Shown: piece by piece, positions 1 to 10,918 of the stretch
Layout: every line of letters starts with the position of its first letter
How positions within the stretch are numbered: position 1 is the stretch's first letter
NCBI GenBank assembly: GCA_020881915.1
Contig: JAJFPB010000002.1
Coordinates: 2,108,001-2,172,000, forward strand
Direction of reading: 5' to 3'
From: Paramyrothecium sp. XJ0827
Taxonomy: Eukaryota > Ascomycota > Sordariomycetes > Hypocreales > Stachybotryaceae
Length of the DNA: 64,000 bases
The notes under the pieces: generated by a model
Told to the model about the DNA's origin: nothing
The model's input: the letters and a program-made list of their open reading frames with translations, nothing else
The model's database searches: none
Translations under genes and position numbers: made by a program

Positions 1-25
1 GAGCATCCGCAGGCCACATTCGTGG

Positions 26-332
26 TTAATGTTCACGATTGCAGTCCGGGGCAACACAACATTTATACACGCTGGGAACAAGCAGGATAGGGATTGAGTT
101 CATGAATTCGTAGTTTTTGAACAGCATGGTATATAGTTTAGCCCGCTCCTTGTACCGAGGATGACTCAATGCAATCGAGATATCCGGATAAACGAGTTCA
201 AGCAAAGCAAGGGCATGTTCCCCGATCCAGGACAGCAGGATCCAAATGGGGAGTCTGCAAACTATGTACATTGAATTGTAGAAGCGCGCCTTTTCCTCTA
301 AATAACCGATCCCTGATGTCCTCTTCCGTCAT
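26..332 (-). pseudogene. Unrecognised gene piece, apparently frameshifted
   Basis: Two overlapping open frames on the minus strand look like one protein. The first begins at an ATG at 332 (MTEEDIRDRLFRGKGALLQ) and the second runs from about 262 to the TAA at 26-28. The second reads smoothly (ILLSWIGEHALALLELVY, then ALSHPRYKERAKLYTMLF) and has protein-like composition: a hydrophobic segment followed by a charged helix. Between them the frame changes near 255-275, and the only GT..AG pair there would give a 15-nt intron, too short to be real. It lies directly behind the GH128 gene on the same strand. I do not recognise the family. It may be a decayed gene, a gene with a sequencing error, or chance open frames. 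Confidence 0.35.
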
Positions 333-410
333 GTCTAAGAGGTGAAAATTCCAAAGCAAGTGAATGTAAATGCGCCCAAAACTCAAACGAGGTTGCCGCT
401 CCAACCGACC

Positions 411-1679
411 TTAGATGGAGGCGTAGATCTGGCCGAAAGAGCTGAGCGAGGACTCAGAGCTCATCAGACTGCTGGTGTCGACCCAGAAGTAAGAGTAGGC
501 GTGGAGGTAGTCGATGGCGTCAAGCTTGGGAATCATGTTGGTCATGAACTCGGAGATCTGGTTGGCGTCGCCGAGAGGAGCGAACTCGGTCAGCCAGATA
601 GGGCGGCCGCCGCAAATCTCGTGAGCCTGCTCAATGTGGGTGAGCAGGGTGTCGGCGTACTGAGCCTCGGAGTACCAGTGGACGGCACAGAAGTCAACAG
701 CGCAGCCACCCTCCTGGGCATCGCAGGCGGCGAAGAAGTTCTTGAGCCAGGTGAGACCCATCTCACCTCCACCGTTGGTGACGGCAGGGGAGCCGACAAG
801 GACCTTGCCAGAGTACTGGTTCATGTGCTGCTTGTGGAAGGCAGCGGCCTGGGCAGGGGCCATGTTGGCCTGGTCGGCGTGGTCAGGCTCGTTGAAACCG
901 AGGATAGCCTTAGCACCACCAGCGATGGCGGCCTCAGCCTCCTGGTGCCAGTGACCGAAAGACTTCTCACCCCAGCACATGGGAACGAAGCTGACACTGG
1001 AGTCCAGGTCGGGGGCGCTGGAGGCCCAGTTGTAGGCCCAGCTGCAAGACTCGCAGGCGGCGTTGAAGCTGTTGGCAAGAGCAGCGCTGTTGTAAGCCAT
1101 ACCACGCTTGGAGGGAACGCCGCTGGCGGGGGGTGAAGGAGCAGGCTCCTCGGTGGTGGGGTTCTCAACAACTGGCTGCTCTGGCTGCTCGACGGGTTGC
1201 TCGGGCTGCTCAACAGGTTGCTCTGGCTGCTCGACGGGCTGCTCAGGCTGCTCAACAGGTTGCTCTGGCTGCTCGACGGGCTGCTCGGGCTGCTCAACAG
1301 GTTGCTCGGGCTGCTCAGGCTGCTGGGGCTCCTCAACGACAGGCTGCTCAACGACGGGAGCAATAGAGGTGACCAGAGTGGTGGTAGGAGCCGGAGGAGC
1401 AGGGGGAGGAGCCTCAGTGGTCGGAGGAGGAGGGGCCTCAGTGGTGGTAGGGATCACGACAACCGAAGTGGAGGTGATGATGGGCAGAGAAGGGTCAACA
1501 GCTGGCTCGGTAGGGCCTGGCTCCTGTCCCTCGGTGACATAAACGGTCTCCCAAACAGTTTCCCAGGCAGTCTCGATGGCCCTCTTGGCAATGTTGTGAG
1601 AGTGGCGGTTGTGGTTGTAGGCGGCAGCTTGCTCGGCAAGCGCCGCAACGGCGGCAATGGCAACAATCTTGGAGTGCAT
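411..1679 (-). CDS. asl1: Asl1-type GH128 secreted cell-wall beta-glucanase
   Basis: A single exon encodes 422 aa. Residues 1-20 form a signal peptide (MHSKIVAIAAVAALAEQAAA), so the protein is secreted. Residues about 50-190 are a low-complexity Thr/Pro/Val linker that includes a tandem PVEQPEQ repeat. From about 192 to the end lies the glycosyl hydrolase catalytic domain of the family named after fission yeast Asl1 (alkali-sensitive linkage protein), classed as GH128 endo-beta-1,3-glucanase. The two expected acidic residues are visible: E264 in GFNEPDH as acid/base and E365 in WLTEFAPLG as nucleophile. The mature protein probably acts on glucan in the cell wall. The linker length varies in the family and likely holds the enzyme away from the wall surface. 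The start is the only ATG ahead of the signal peptide. Confidence 0.93.
   Translation of the reverse strand: MHSKIVAIAAVAALAEQAAAYNHNRHSHNIAKRAIETAWETVWETVYVTEGQEPGPTEPAVDPSLPIITSTSVVVIPTTTEAPPPPTTEAPPPAPPAPTTTLVTSIAPVVEQPVVEEPQQPEQPEQPVEQPEQPVEQPEQPVEQPEQPVEQPEQPVEQPEQPVEQPEQPVVENPTTEEPAPSPPASGVPSKRGMAYNSAALANSFNAACESCSWAYNWASSAPDLDSSVSFVPMCWGEKSFGHWHQEAEAAIAGGAKAILGFNEPDHADQANMAPAQAAAFHKQHMNQYSGKVLVGSPAVTNGGGEMGLTWLKNFFAACDAQEGGCAVDFCAVHWYSEAQYADTLLTHIEQAHEICGGRPIWLTEFAPLGDANQISEFMTNMIPKLDAIDYLHAYSYFWVDTSSLMSSESSLSSFGQIYASI
1170..1326 (-). repeat. Coding minisatellite (PVEQPEQ units) in the GH128 gene
   Basis: About seven 21-bp units encode PVEQPEQ in tandem. Silent differences alternate between neighbouring units (ctcgacggg versus ctcaacagg on the plus strand), giving a higher-order 42-bp period. 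That is what unequal exchange of two-unit blocks would leave. The repeat keeps the reading frame at any copy number and sits in the linker between signal peptide and catalytic domain. Confidence 0.9.
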
Positions 1680-4293
1680 GTTGCTGATTTTGGTGGTTGT
1701 ATGGATGGTGCAAGATTCGGTTTCTGTTCAGATCAGATCCCAAGGAGTGTGAGATGATGATTGTATGTCGATTGGACAGGTGCGTTTGTCAGAGGATGCT
1801 TGTGATTTGGGCTGTGCTTGTTCAACAAACAAAGACGACGTGACCTGCAAGTGAAGGTGGTTCTGGTTGAGACTCAAGGTGAGCTGAATCAGAGTGGATC
1901 GACGGCGCGGCCGGAGAGAGCGTAAGTGCAGTCTTTCAAAGACGCAGAGAAGGAATGTGAAGAGCCGAAAAGGGCCGGGCGAGAAAGGAAGGACTTTGGT
2001 GATGTGGGTTGGGAGAGGAAGAGAAACGGAAGCGAAGGGAGGAAACGGACCTATGTATACCTACCTGCCATACCTCCCCTACCCTATGAAGGGGCGGCAC
2101 CTCAGGCAGAGTGGGAGGAGGGGAGGGGCTAACACAAACGGGACCTGTCAATAGAAGCTTGGCTAAAGGGAGCACAGAGCACCCGCCGGAGCCCACGCAT
2201 CAGGTTGCGTCCGAACGGTCAGATACAGGGTACAGGCCCGGTACAAGCCAGCGCCGGCGCATCGCCAGTTGGCACCCGCCGGTCGCTGCGTGTCCTGCAA
2301 GGTACAGCTGCGGTACCGTCCCAGTCCCAGTCCCAAGTCCGGATGGATGGGTGGGTGCGTGGCCCCCCGTCGTTGGTCTTTGCTCCACCCCCGGCAAAAA
2401 AGAGATTTTTTTAGCTCTTCCCTCTCACAGTTCCGACCGGATAGCGTGCCCTAGGACCAGGTCGAGGGAGAATTGAGAAGGTGGCAGGCAGGGACGGCCT
2501 GGCTGCTTGTTGGTGCTCCTTGCGCTTCCTACTGGCTGCTCAGTCAGACCCGCCCCTGGGCGATCCGCCGGGTTTCCATGGTGGGGCGAATCGCCAGGCA
2601 CCGCAACGCCATCGGCCTCTTGGCTTCTCGCTAGGGCTTTTAGCAGCGCATCCGCCAGGGGCACGGCAGCTAGGCTCAGGGGCCCTGCGGCCCCTATTGG
2701 CCCACTCCACCGCCCTTCCCGAGCGCCAATTCGCCAGATGCAGGGGAGAGGCACGCGCGGCGGCCCCAGCGACTCTGCTGATGTGCAAGGTACCTGACTG
2801 TGCATCCATAACGGGCCAAGGGGGGAGGAAGAAAAAAAGAAAAAGAGAGCGACAACAGAATTCATCCTCACGGGCACAGGCAGCACAGGCATCCAATCCT
2901 CGTTCGAGCCCACCATCCATCTTTGCTGCTAACTGAAACGGTTCTGTTTGCGCGCCGGGCTACACTTCCCGCTGCAGGTACCGCATCGTTTCTATTCTTT
3001 CCCAGCGCACTGTCCTCCTTCCCCCCCCCTCTCATCTGGTAACTTGGTCTCTTGACCTGCGTTTGCCGTGGTGATCCTCCAATCAATATACTGCCCAGGT
3101 CAGATATTGTTTCAAACGCATCAGAACAGGGCTGCGTATTTTGGGAGCGTGCGCCTCGAGGACAATATCCATCCTCCAGGCGGCGGGCCCACGATCGGGC
3201 AACATCGTGTTCCAAGGATGCGGCGTGATCGGCACCCGTATCGGGTGCCGCTTTTTTTTTGGCATTATTGTGGGCAGCATAATACGATCACCGCGGTGGC
3301 CTTCCGTCTCGCCGGCCACAAAACTTGGAACCGTACGACACGCACACAGTGCATTCGACGTGGAAGCGCCCGATTCGTGACGCGCCCGATAACGAGGCCA
3401 CCTCAGCAATGGCGCACACTCGCACTAACTAGTCAGACGGTGAGCTGTCAGTAGGTGGCGCCTTGAAACGAATTTTGGGCCACTTCATCCCAAGTCCCCC
3501 GATATATTGCTCAAGCCTGAACATTGTGTCTCATTGTCAACCTTGCTAGGTATGCGGCGGTTTCTATTGTTCATTGTTTTAGAATGCCGTCCTCCTTCAA
3601 TCATCCTCCCGGATCCACCTATGAATAGAACGCACAGCTCTCCTCCATCGCTCTGAGCAGCCTCTTCTGGGTACTCTCTGGACCCGCCTTTTCCTGCTCA
3701 TATGTGGATGTTTCCGACCTCCCGGCTCTGTCGAGAAGGTCGGGCTCAAAAAACCACGTTGGCCCACAGCCGCTATCCCTCATACAGCGCTGGTGAAACA
3801 GTAAGCGAAATTACTCCCGCCGCCACAGGACGGGTCTTGAGCCCCAGTACAAGTCTCTTCAGTGGGGCCCCAGACCATCGAGGTAGAAAGGCCTCGACTC
3901 GCTGAGCTGCCGTTGCGTACGTGCCTCGATTGGCTATCTCTCAGTTTGGCGGGTTGACGCGTCCCCGTCCACAGCCGAGCCAAACGGAGGTTCACCGGAG
4001 CTTGGCTCGCGCGCAGCAAAGTCCTGCCAATGAGCAGCACAAAATATTTGACTTACTGGATTCACGGCGCCGAGACCGTTCGGAGATTTTAGTGCCTGAA
4101 CCAACTACGTTGATGGGCAAACGAACAAGCGTTTGTGTTGAGCAAAAAAAAGTAGTTCGCAAAATCAAAATCCAGGGGGGATAAGAATAGTCTTAATCCT
4201 TTGAAAAGCCTTAAAATATCCATCGGATTCTTCAAAGTAATAATTCATTCTAAATATCCTAATCCAATTTCATCTCTATCCTTCTGTAGAATG
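1680..4293. other. Upstream region of the GH128 gene, no supported gene
   Basis: This 2.6-kb stretch contains the GH128 promoter and 5' leader. It is GC-rich with many GGTACC words up to about 3 kb. Open frames are short and lack C-ending codon bias. Around 3850-3910 a short inverted repeat (gaggtagaaaggcctc) is visible. From 4190 to 4275 the base composition turns AT-rich. Confidence 0.6.
2076..2128. promoter_or_regulatory. Cluster of four stress-response-type boxes (CCCCT/AGGGG)
   Basis: CCCCT at 2076-2080 and AGGGG at 2090-2094, 2119-2123 and 2124-2128 lie within 53 bp, about 400-450 bp upstream of the GH128 start codon. These words match the STRE core bound by Msn2/4-type zinc-finger factors. 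Control by cell-wall or osmotic stress is inference; such short words also occur by chance in GC-rich DNA. Confidence 0.35.
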
Positions 4294-4755
4294 TCATGAA
4301 AACTCGGGTAGAAAGGGCCGCTTACACTGTAGTAACGCTTTTTTGCGAACGGCTTGCGTGGGACCGTAAGACTTATCCATCCAATCAACAACTAAACCAC
4401 CATTGGGTTGCCGCAGGCTCTCCGAGAAAGAGCCACCATTCGGACCTAATGGTACCGGTATGTGGCAGTGGTTTGCTAGCTTGGGGTCACTTTCCACATT
4501 TCTAGAAGCAGACATAGAATACGTGCTCATGATACAGTACTCATTCTCATTCGGCATCAAATGAACTTGTTGTTGATTGGGATCATCAGAGTCGCCGACT
4601 GCAACCGTAACCCGTGGCCCTTGGGTCATGCTAAACGATAAGTTAGAGTTGGAAACGCAGTAACAAACCGGTTTACATGCAATACACCTTCTTTGAAGGT
4701 CTACGAACTCGATGCTAGACCAGCTTCGCTCCACAGCTTTCTGGTCTATCCCAGA
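4294..4755 (-). CDS. Unannotated protein-coding segment, two exons visible, 5' end unknown
   Basis: The minus strand holds a good spliced model: exon 4688-4755, a 57-nt intron 4631-4687 (starts GTGTAT, branch CTAAC, ends GTTTAG), and exon 4294-4630 ending in TGA. Splicing joins EFVDLQR to SMTQGPRVTVAVGD in frame and the frame then stays open for over 100 codons (VHLMPNENEYCIMSTYSMS, then RQPNGGLVVDWMD). The first exon also starts at a plausible acceptor (GGCTTAG). I find no start codon or promoter with confidence; the open frame at 5004-5396 could be an upstream part. I do not recognise the family. Codon bias is weaker than in the housekeeping genes, so this may be a fast-evolving gene, a lineage-specific gene or a relic. 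Confidence 0.4.
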   Translation of the reverse strand, partial: SGIDQKAVERSWSSIEFVDLQRRCIACKPVCYCVSNSNLSFSMTQGPRVTVAVGDSDDPNQQQVHLMPNENEYCIMSTYSMSASRNVESDPKLANHCHIPVPLGPNGGSFSESLRQPNGGLVVDWMDKSYGPTQAVRKKALLQCKRPFLPEFS

Positions 4756-7700
4756 CTAAGCCAGGGCGGAAAATCTTCCACTTGACTCATGGTTGTTTCG
4801 TTGTCGGTCTCCGAACGAATATGATTGAAGCGGCCTGTTGGCAGGCGAGGCGCACAACGGGACATCGCACAAGCGAATGAATCGTGACGAGGTCCTTGGA
4901 GACCTGTACACACCATTTCATCCATGGTCATCCTGATTACTGTACCTTCGCATTCATCGACTCGGGTTGGCCGGCTGACCAGGACTGGGAACCCTGGTCC
5001 ATTCTACGCTAAATTTGGACAGTGCTCTCTGGGGTTGGTTTTACCAAAAATCCCGATTTGAGCCCAGGACGGCCTGCTTCCTGAAGTCCTGAAGCGTCGC
5101 CGAGACCACGAGACCGAAAGATGCGGCCGGCATGGCTCCCGGCAGCGAGCGGGAGAGCCATACACAACATCGGCGTGAGGTCGGATGTTGACCCGCTTCG
5201 AGTAAAAACCAGTGAGAGTTGCGGGATCTTTGCAAACTACGCCGAGAACAACGCCCCATTTCGGACTGGTTTGCGTCACTTCTTGTCTTTCAAGATATCG
5301 CTCAGAGAAGATTTTCTGCTGCACAGCATCTTCAAATGTCGCCGGCAATGTTCCGCCGCTTGGTGATTCGTGATACTGACAACGGCCGATCCACATCTAG
5401 TTTTCCCTCCTCCTCAGCCGAGCTTTACTAGGGATTCAGTTGTGGGTTAGCAGCCACTCCAGTCCCGCTCTCGGCGGTTGCACCCCACAAGCGAAGCAAT
5501 TCGCGCTCAAGAAAGCACACTAGTGACTCAATTTTCATGCTTTGGTGAGGGGAAGAAGCATGGAGGAGAGAAAAACCTGCAAGCTTGGCTGTGCATCTCT
5601 TTCTCCTCGGGCTTCTGTCGACCTGGCACGTGTCGTTCCCGAGTCATTCGAACGAGAGATCCACCGTATCATGTACCTTACGTACAGCAACGCTTGTGAC
5701 AATTGCATGATTGGAGAGAATACTCATAGGACAAGAGTGCCTGCGGCTGGCATCGGATTGAGCAAAGTTTTCATGGATTGTCTACAATCCGCCTCTAGCG
5801 AGTCAAGCTCTGTCATGGTAGTGCGAGCTTCCTCTATCATGTGAGTTTGAGTTGAAGTGAACCATGAATTGTTCAATTTGTTAAAATAGTTGAACCCGCC
5901 GCAATGGATGGATACACAATGGCACCGTAATCCCTAAAGCCCAATGAAGATTTATAGATTCTCGATATGATAACGGACATGATCTGCTACAGCCATATAG
6001 GAAAAGGATGAGAGGAGCTTCACGTACGGTTGCTGCTGAAATGGTGAATAACAAGTCAGTTTTCGTTTCCTAACTCTGGTATACCTCTCCTGCAAGGAGC
6101 ATGATTGCAAGCAACATGCGATGTTGTCAAGGGCTTTGGCGGCAATGTTGCTTTGACGGCAATGTTTCCAAATGCAAGGAAGGGGTTGGATGTTCGATCA
6201 CTGTCGGCTCTCGTCGCGACTTCTCATTTGTTGCTGGGTTTTACCCAACGGGAGTCCGCACCAGCCTCACATGGATGAGTTCACTGCTGAGCGAGAGAAA
6301 GCGCTGCTCTGTCTGTCTGCATGCTCCTTTATCGCCCAGCCATCTGTTGGCTGCGGCTTGTTAAGCAGGAAATATGTTATCAACTTCGCGTACGTCGGGA
6401 TTAATAATCGAGGGCGATGAGGGCAATTGAGTTGCAATTAGGTTGCGGATTGGCGAAGCCTTGCTGGCAATGTGGAGTTTGTGTGAAAAAGCAGGCTCTG
6501 ACAGCGTTGGCCGAGAACTATGGGACGTTAGGACTATTATGGGGAGGATTTGCAGAGGGGTAGTTGCGCTAAGACCGGGACTTGTAGATGAAAGCTTGAA
6601 TTTGGGTTCTAATTCCAAGTTGGTACTGTGGAGCCAACAGCGTAAGGCTAACTACATGGTAGTGTCGTCGCTGGAGGTCAAGCTGAACAACCCTGGGACT
6701 TGGGATATATTGCATGATTGCGCGTCCACTGCTGGCTCGTAAGATCGGCCAATATCAGCATGTCGCTGGCTATAGGCAATTTCGGGGGGTTTTGGCATCA
6801 TGAAGTGAAATGCACCGTTGAAAAGGCGTGTGAAGACTTGACGAGTAGCTCGACACAATTCAACGTCATTGAGTGACGCAAGGTGATGGTTTGGCTAGAA
6901 GAGGTTGTCTTTGGTTAGCCGAGGGAGGGGGAACATCACATCGTGTCTGCCTAAAAGTTTACCGACAGCCGTTGAATTATCGTTTGCAAAAGAACCTTTT
7001 TAGCCCACTGCCCGAATGGGACATGAGGCTCTGGGAACCTTAGGCTGCCGTATTTTCCCAGGCACCCGTTTGCACCGTCCTTCAGCCCTCGAACTGATTG
7101 GGTAAACGAGGTTGGTTCAACGTTGTGCTTCGCTTCGGGAGCGGGCTAATAAAGGCACAGTTAAGGCTGAGGGTCACAGGGCGTTTGCACGCCAACGCCA
7201 AACCCCGCCGCCACCGCAGCAGGGCGCTCACAGTGACTGGTTCCGATCATGCACAAGGCGGTTTCCCTGGTCCCAGAGGCTTGGTATTTGCGTGTGGCAG
7301 TTCTACCGTCCCTTACCTTAGTTGACGAAGGGTCGGAACCGTTTTCGTCCCCCTTCGCTGCTCGACTGGTACACGAAAGCCGTCTGCCTGAATGCTCATC
7401 CATCGCAAATCCATGAGTCGGGCGTGTCTCGTTCCCTACTTCGAGTGTGCTTTGACGCGCCTCTCGTGACGAATGCCGTCTGTCAGTTCCTGCTCCGCTT
7501 GGTGAGTCGGCTTGCGCATCCGTTCAGACATCCTTCATGCCTCTTTAGAAATGACAACAACCCCGGCTTGCAGTCCAGTCCGGTGCAACCAGCCCATCCC
7601 ATCTCCACACGCATCCGTACAGGCACCGCCTCCAACAGCACGGAGGCTACGGCCGTAATACCGCAAGAGAGCCCTAGGAAAGTAGCGGGGAGCGGTGCAT

Positions 7701-8197
7701 CAATCGCCCGTTGACACTGCCACTCTTACCAGTCACCCTCGCAAAGATCCTCGATACCCAAAGCAACTCTGGTCCAGTTTTCATGTCACAAAGCACCTCG
7801 AGCCTGAACCCATCATGCTACACCCCTGCCAGTTTTGAGATTGCAGGCTTTCCTTCTTGCCGCTTGCCCTATCAATCTGCATCTAGAACACGGCTCCGTC
7901 CGTAGACGAAGCCATCCCCGGTCTATTACTCCTTACACGTGACAGTACAGCTGAACTTCCTTGACCTCCGCAAGGACTCATTATTCGCGAACTACCCAAA
8001 CCATCTATCGTTGCTATCCGTATCACAAGACCATAACGCATCCCCATATCCATATCTCTAGTTTTCTTGTTTGCTTCCTGGCTTGAGTTTGTTTGTTTCG
8101 GTTGCCCCCGTGCTCTTCACATTCCCCTGTCATTTACAGAACCAGGACCAGGACAAAGAACCAGAATACTCAACACCCCCGCGCGGGATCAGGTCGA
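4756..8197. other. Long stretch with coding-like fragments, promoter of the Zn2Cys6 gene
   Basis: No complete gene is supported. Two minus-strand pieces look coding: an ATG-started open frame at 5004-5396, and an exon-like piece at 6652-6894 behind a well-formed intron end. Between 5850 and 6100 the DNA is AT-rich and featureless. From about 7900 to 8197 lies the leader of the zinc-cluster gene with pyrimidine-rich runs. I see no transposase, reverse transcriptase or terminal repeats. Confidence 0.5.
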
Positions 8198-9916
8198 ATG
8201 AGCGGTCACGGTGCAGCGTTCCTTTACGGCAACAACTACAACCGTCCAGATCCCTATAGCGCAACCCGCACATCGGGTTTTCCCACATTGGTCATGGATA
8301 TGCAGAATTTACATCCCTCGCTCCTCAACTACGCTGAGCCCAATGAGTTTGACTATGCTGCTTTCCTGCAAAGCGAAGACGTCCAGTTCCAGGAGTCCCT
8401 TACCGCGCACGGCTTGTCTGACTCTTCTGGAAGAGCGACGCCACCGAGTTCCGAGAACAGACATTCGTCACTCAACACGTCTGGCTCAGAGCTAGTCTCC
8501 CAGGCGCCAGCTCAGAGGCAGCGGCTTGAGAGAAGAGGCCATACGAAGAGCCGCCGCGGTTGCTTCAACTGCAAGCGAAGGCGCATCAAGGTAATAGCCG
8601 CCCCCGAGGTTATCCTCAGGACGAGTGCCAATCTGACTTTTACTTTAGTGTCAAGAAACACGTCCAGCATGTGGGCATTGTGTCAAGACAGGGTTGAAGT
8701 GCGAGTATCCAGCCTTGCCGCAAATTACCCATCAGGTATGTGTAGCTGCGAACCTCAGTTCCTGGGTAAAATACTGACGAGTACCAATCTTGTAGCCCCA
8801 TCATCAGATACCCCTATTTAGCCTGCAAGACATGCGTTTCTTCCAGCACTTTCTCACAGAATGTATTCCACATCATCCCCTGAAACAGGAAGATATCTGG
8901 ACGCACGAGATTCCATGCATAGCTCATAACGTACGTCACAACAAGCAATCGCATGTCCATCGTCTACAAACGGGCACGATGTAAGATGGCTGACTGGTCC
9001 TCTAGCATGAATTTCTTATGCACGCGATCCTAGGCTATGCCGCAACGCAACTTGTTCCTCTCGACTCGAGTCTCTTGGCTCCCGCAATGGGCCACCGCAT
9101 CAAGGCCATCAGAGCAATCAAGAAACGTTTATCGGAAGCGACAAGGGTCAGCACTTCGATGGAAGAGGCCAACGCTATGATCGCGGCATGCTTTGCCTTG
9201 ACGTTCCAGTCCGTCGGATTCGAAGATGGCATGGCTGAATTCATGACGTTCATCAGAGGAATCGTGGTCGTAGGAATGCAGATGATGTTCAAGGGAATTA
9301 AGCCCTTGTTCAGTAACTTGATGCAGCCGGAGACGGAGTCGATCCTCGGTCCCGTCATGGAAGGGCTACCGCTTGCCCAGAAGGGCTGGGCCGATGCTGC
9401 AGTAGAGGGTATCGGGAATCTCCAGCCACTTTGCGTCGATGCCCTCGAGTCTGAATATCAGCTAAGACTTATGGAGATTGCTCAGAAATTGTATACTAGC
9501 TCCTTTGACGGTAAGTCTGTAAAACAGTCTCCCGCTACTTCTCGCAGTCACCCAGATCTGACGAAGAAGCAGCATACAAGCAGAGCAGCCAGCACTGGGG
9601 TTGGTGGATGTTTCTGCCGCACAACGTGTTCCAGGAGTTTATCAACCCTTCTAACCAGGTTGTTCTTCTTCTACATACGCACTGGCTGGCCTTGACAGAA
9701 ATGATGGCCTTTATTTCGCAGCAGGAGTATCAGGTGCGGGACGAGAAGCTCCCAAAGTCGAAAAATGTCGACGGCCGTGTCGATCCAGGCTTCGGTCGCT
9801 GGCTGCGGTATCTGAATGCACGAGTCGACTACGAGCACCAGATCTATAACCAGTGGCCACTGTGGGTCGAGGAGCAATTGGATCGCGACGCATCATTTTT
9901 CGGGAAAATGGTATAA
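8198..9916 (+). CDS. Zn(II)2Cys6 transcription factor, sterol uptake control (Upc2-like) type
   Basis: Five exons (8198-8590, 8649-8735, 8796-8930, 9006-9510, 9567-9916) give 489 aa. The zinc cluster is CX2CX6CX6CX2CX6C: GCFNCKRRRIK before the first intron and CQETRPACGHC..KCEYP after it, so the intron cuts the cluster between the second and third cysteine. After it come SLQDMRFFQHFL and a helical regulatory region typical of fungal sterol-uptake-control regulators (HEFLMHAILGYAATQL, then QHWGWWMFLPHNVFQEF). It should be a nuclear DNA-binding regulator; the target genes cannot be told from sequence. For the last intron I chose the acceptor at 9566, because the nearer AG at 9547 leads straight to a stop, while 9566 restores FDEAYKQSSQHWGWW. 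The start is the ATG in MSGHGAAFLYG. Confidence 0.85.
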
Positions 9917-10918
9917 TCGCCGGTTAGGACTGTCGAAATCCCAATGTTGACATTGTGTACCTGAAGGAAGTGCTTAGGCTGGCGTAAACGAATTGTGCGA
10001 GACATTGTCTAGACACTTGGAGATGTCCCAGGAGGACAATATATTTGATCGAGTCTCAGGAATATTATCTAGAGCATCTCAAGGGATCTTAATTATCAAA
10101 TTCCTTCCCACAAAATACACAGGTACATCCTCGCTCTCTCTCCCCAATACGATGGATACGGCAGCCCTCGAGATTGGGCGGCAGGGTTCTCGCTTACGCC
10201 GTATTTCGCATTCATCAATGCATGCACGTGACAGCCATTTCTCTCCGAGTTGCCCGCGGTAAACCCCAGAACAAAAGCTCCTCTTGAACAGCGACGACGC
10301 CGTGGTAGCCAATAAACAAGGCATGCAGCCACCACAAGTTTCTGGAAGTTGTCTGAGAACCCCTGCACGGACGTTCATGGGTGGGTTGCATGGCGTCATG
10401 CTTGGGGGAGGGGAGGCTCTCGCTTTCGTCGTATTGCCAGTGGATGCGGGGACCCTGACTCTGCCAGAATGAGGCTCCAGGCCCGTCGTTGTGTCGGACC
10501 AATCAATGCGGGTTGCGTCGAGGCGGTGCAAATCCAATCGTAAGTGTACCGGACGACACCGACGCTGCCACAGGGCGGAAGTGGCCTGCCTGTTAGCCCG
10601 CTGATAGGGCGCTGTGGCAGTGCGACGGTTTAGTGCTGCCGTATCTCGCATTCCATGTCACAGCTACTGTGCCGTGGGTGCCGTGGGGGCGTTTCGACGG
10701 GCGATCCCAAGCGTCAAAGACGAAGCCATCGAGGACATATAAGAAATGCCATGAACGACTTACAAGAGTTTTGAAATGTTTCAGGTCAGCCAGAGAACTG
10801 CAAAATAACTCAACGAACATCTTTCCTTCAGAATCTCTCATCTATTTGCGTTCAATCATCACATATTCGTGTTTGATCACTAGGCCACTAGCTCCTACAC
10901 CAAACCACTTACACGAAG
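9917..10918. other. Intergenic, promoter of the 323-aa gene
   Basis: One kilobase between two plus-strand genes. It holds the 3' end of the regulator gene and the upstream region of the next one, with a TATA-like catataag near 10736 about 180 bp before the start codon. Longer open frames here have no coding bias or recognisable content. Confidence 0.6.

Noticed and set aside
4190..4275. AT-rich patch as a possible RIP-mutated transposon relic
   Set aside because: Only about 85 bp, no repeat ends and no transposon-like frames nearby.
10079..10651. 190-codon minus-strand open frame
   Set aside because: No codon bias, Arg/Thr-rich chance composition, overlaps other open frames in GC-rich DNA between two genes.
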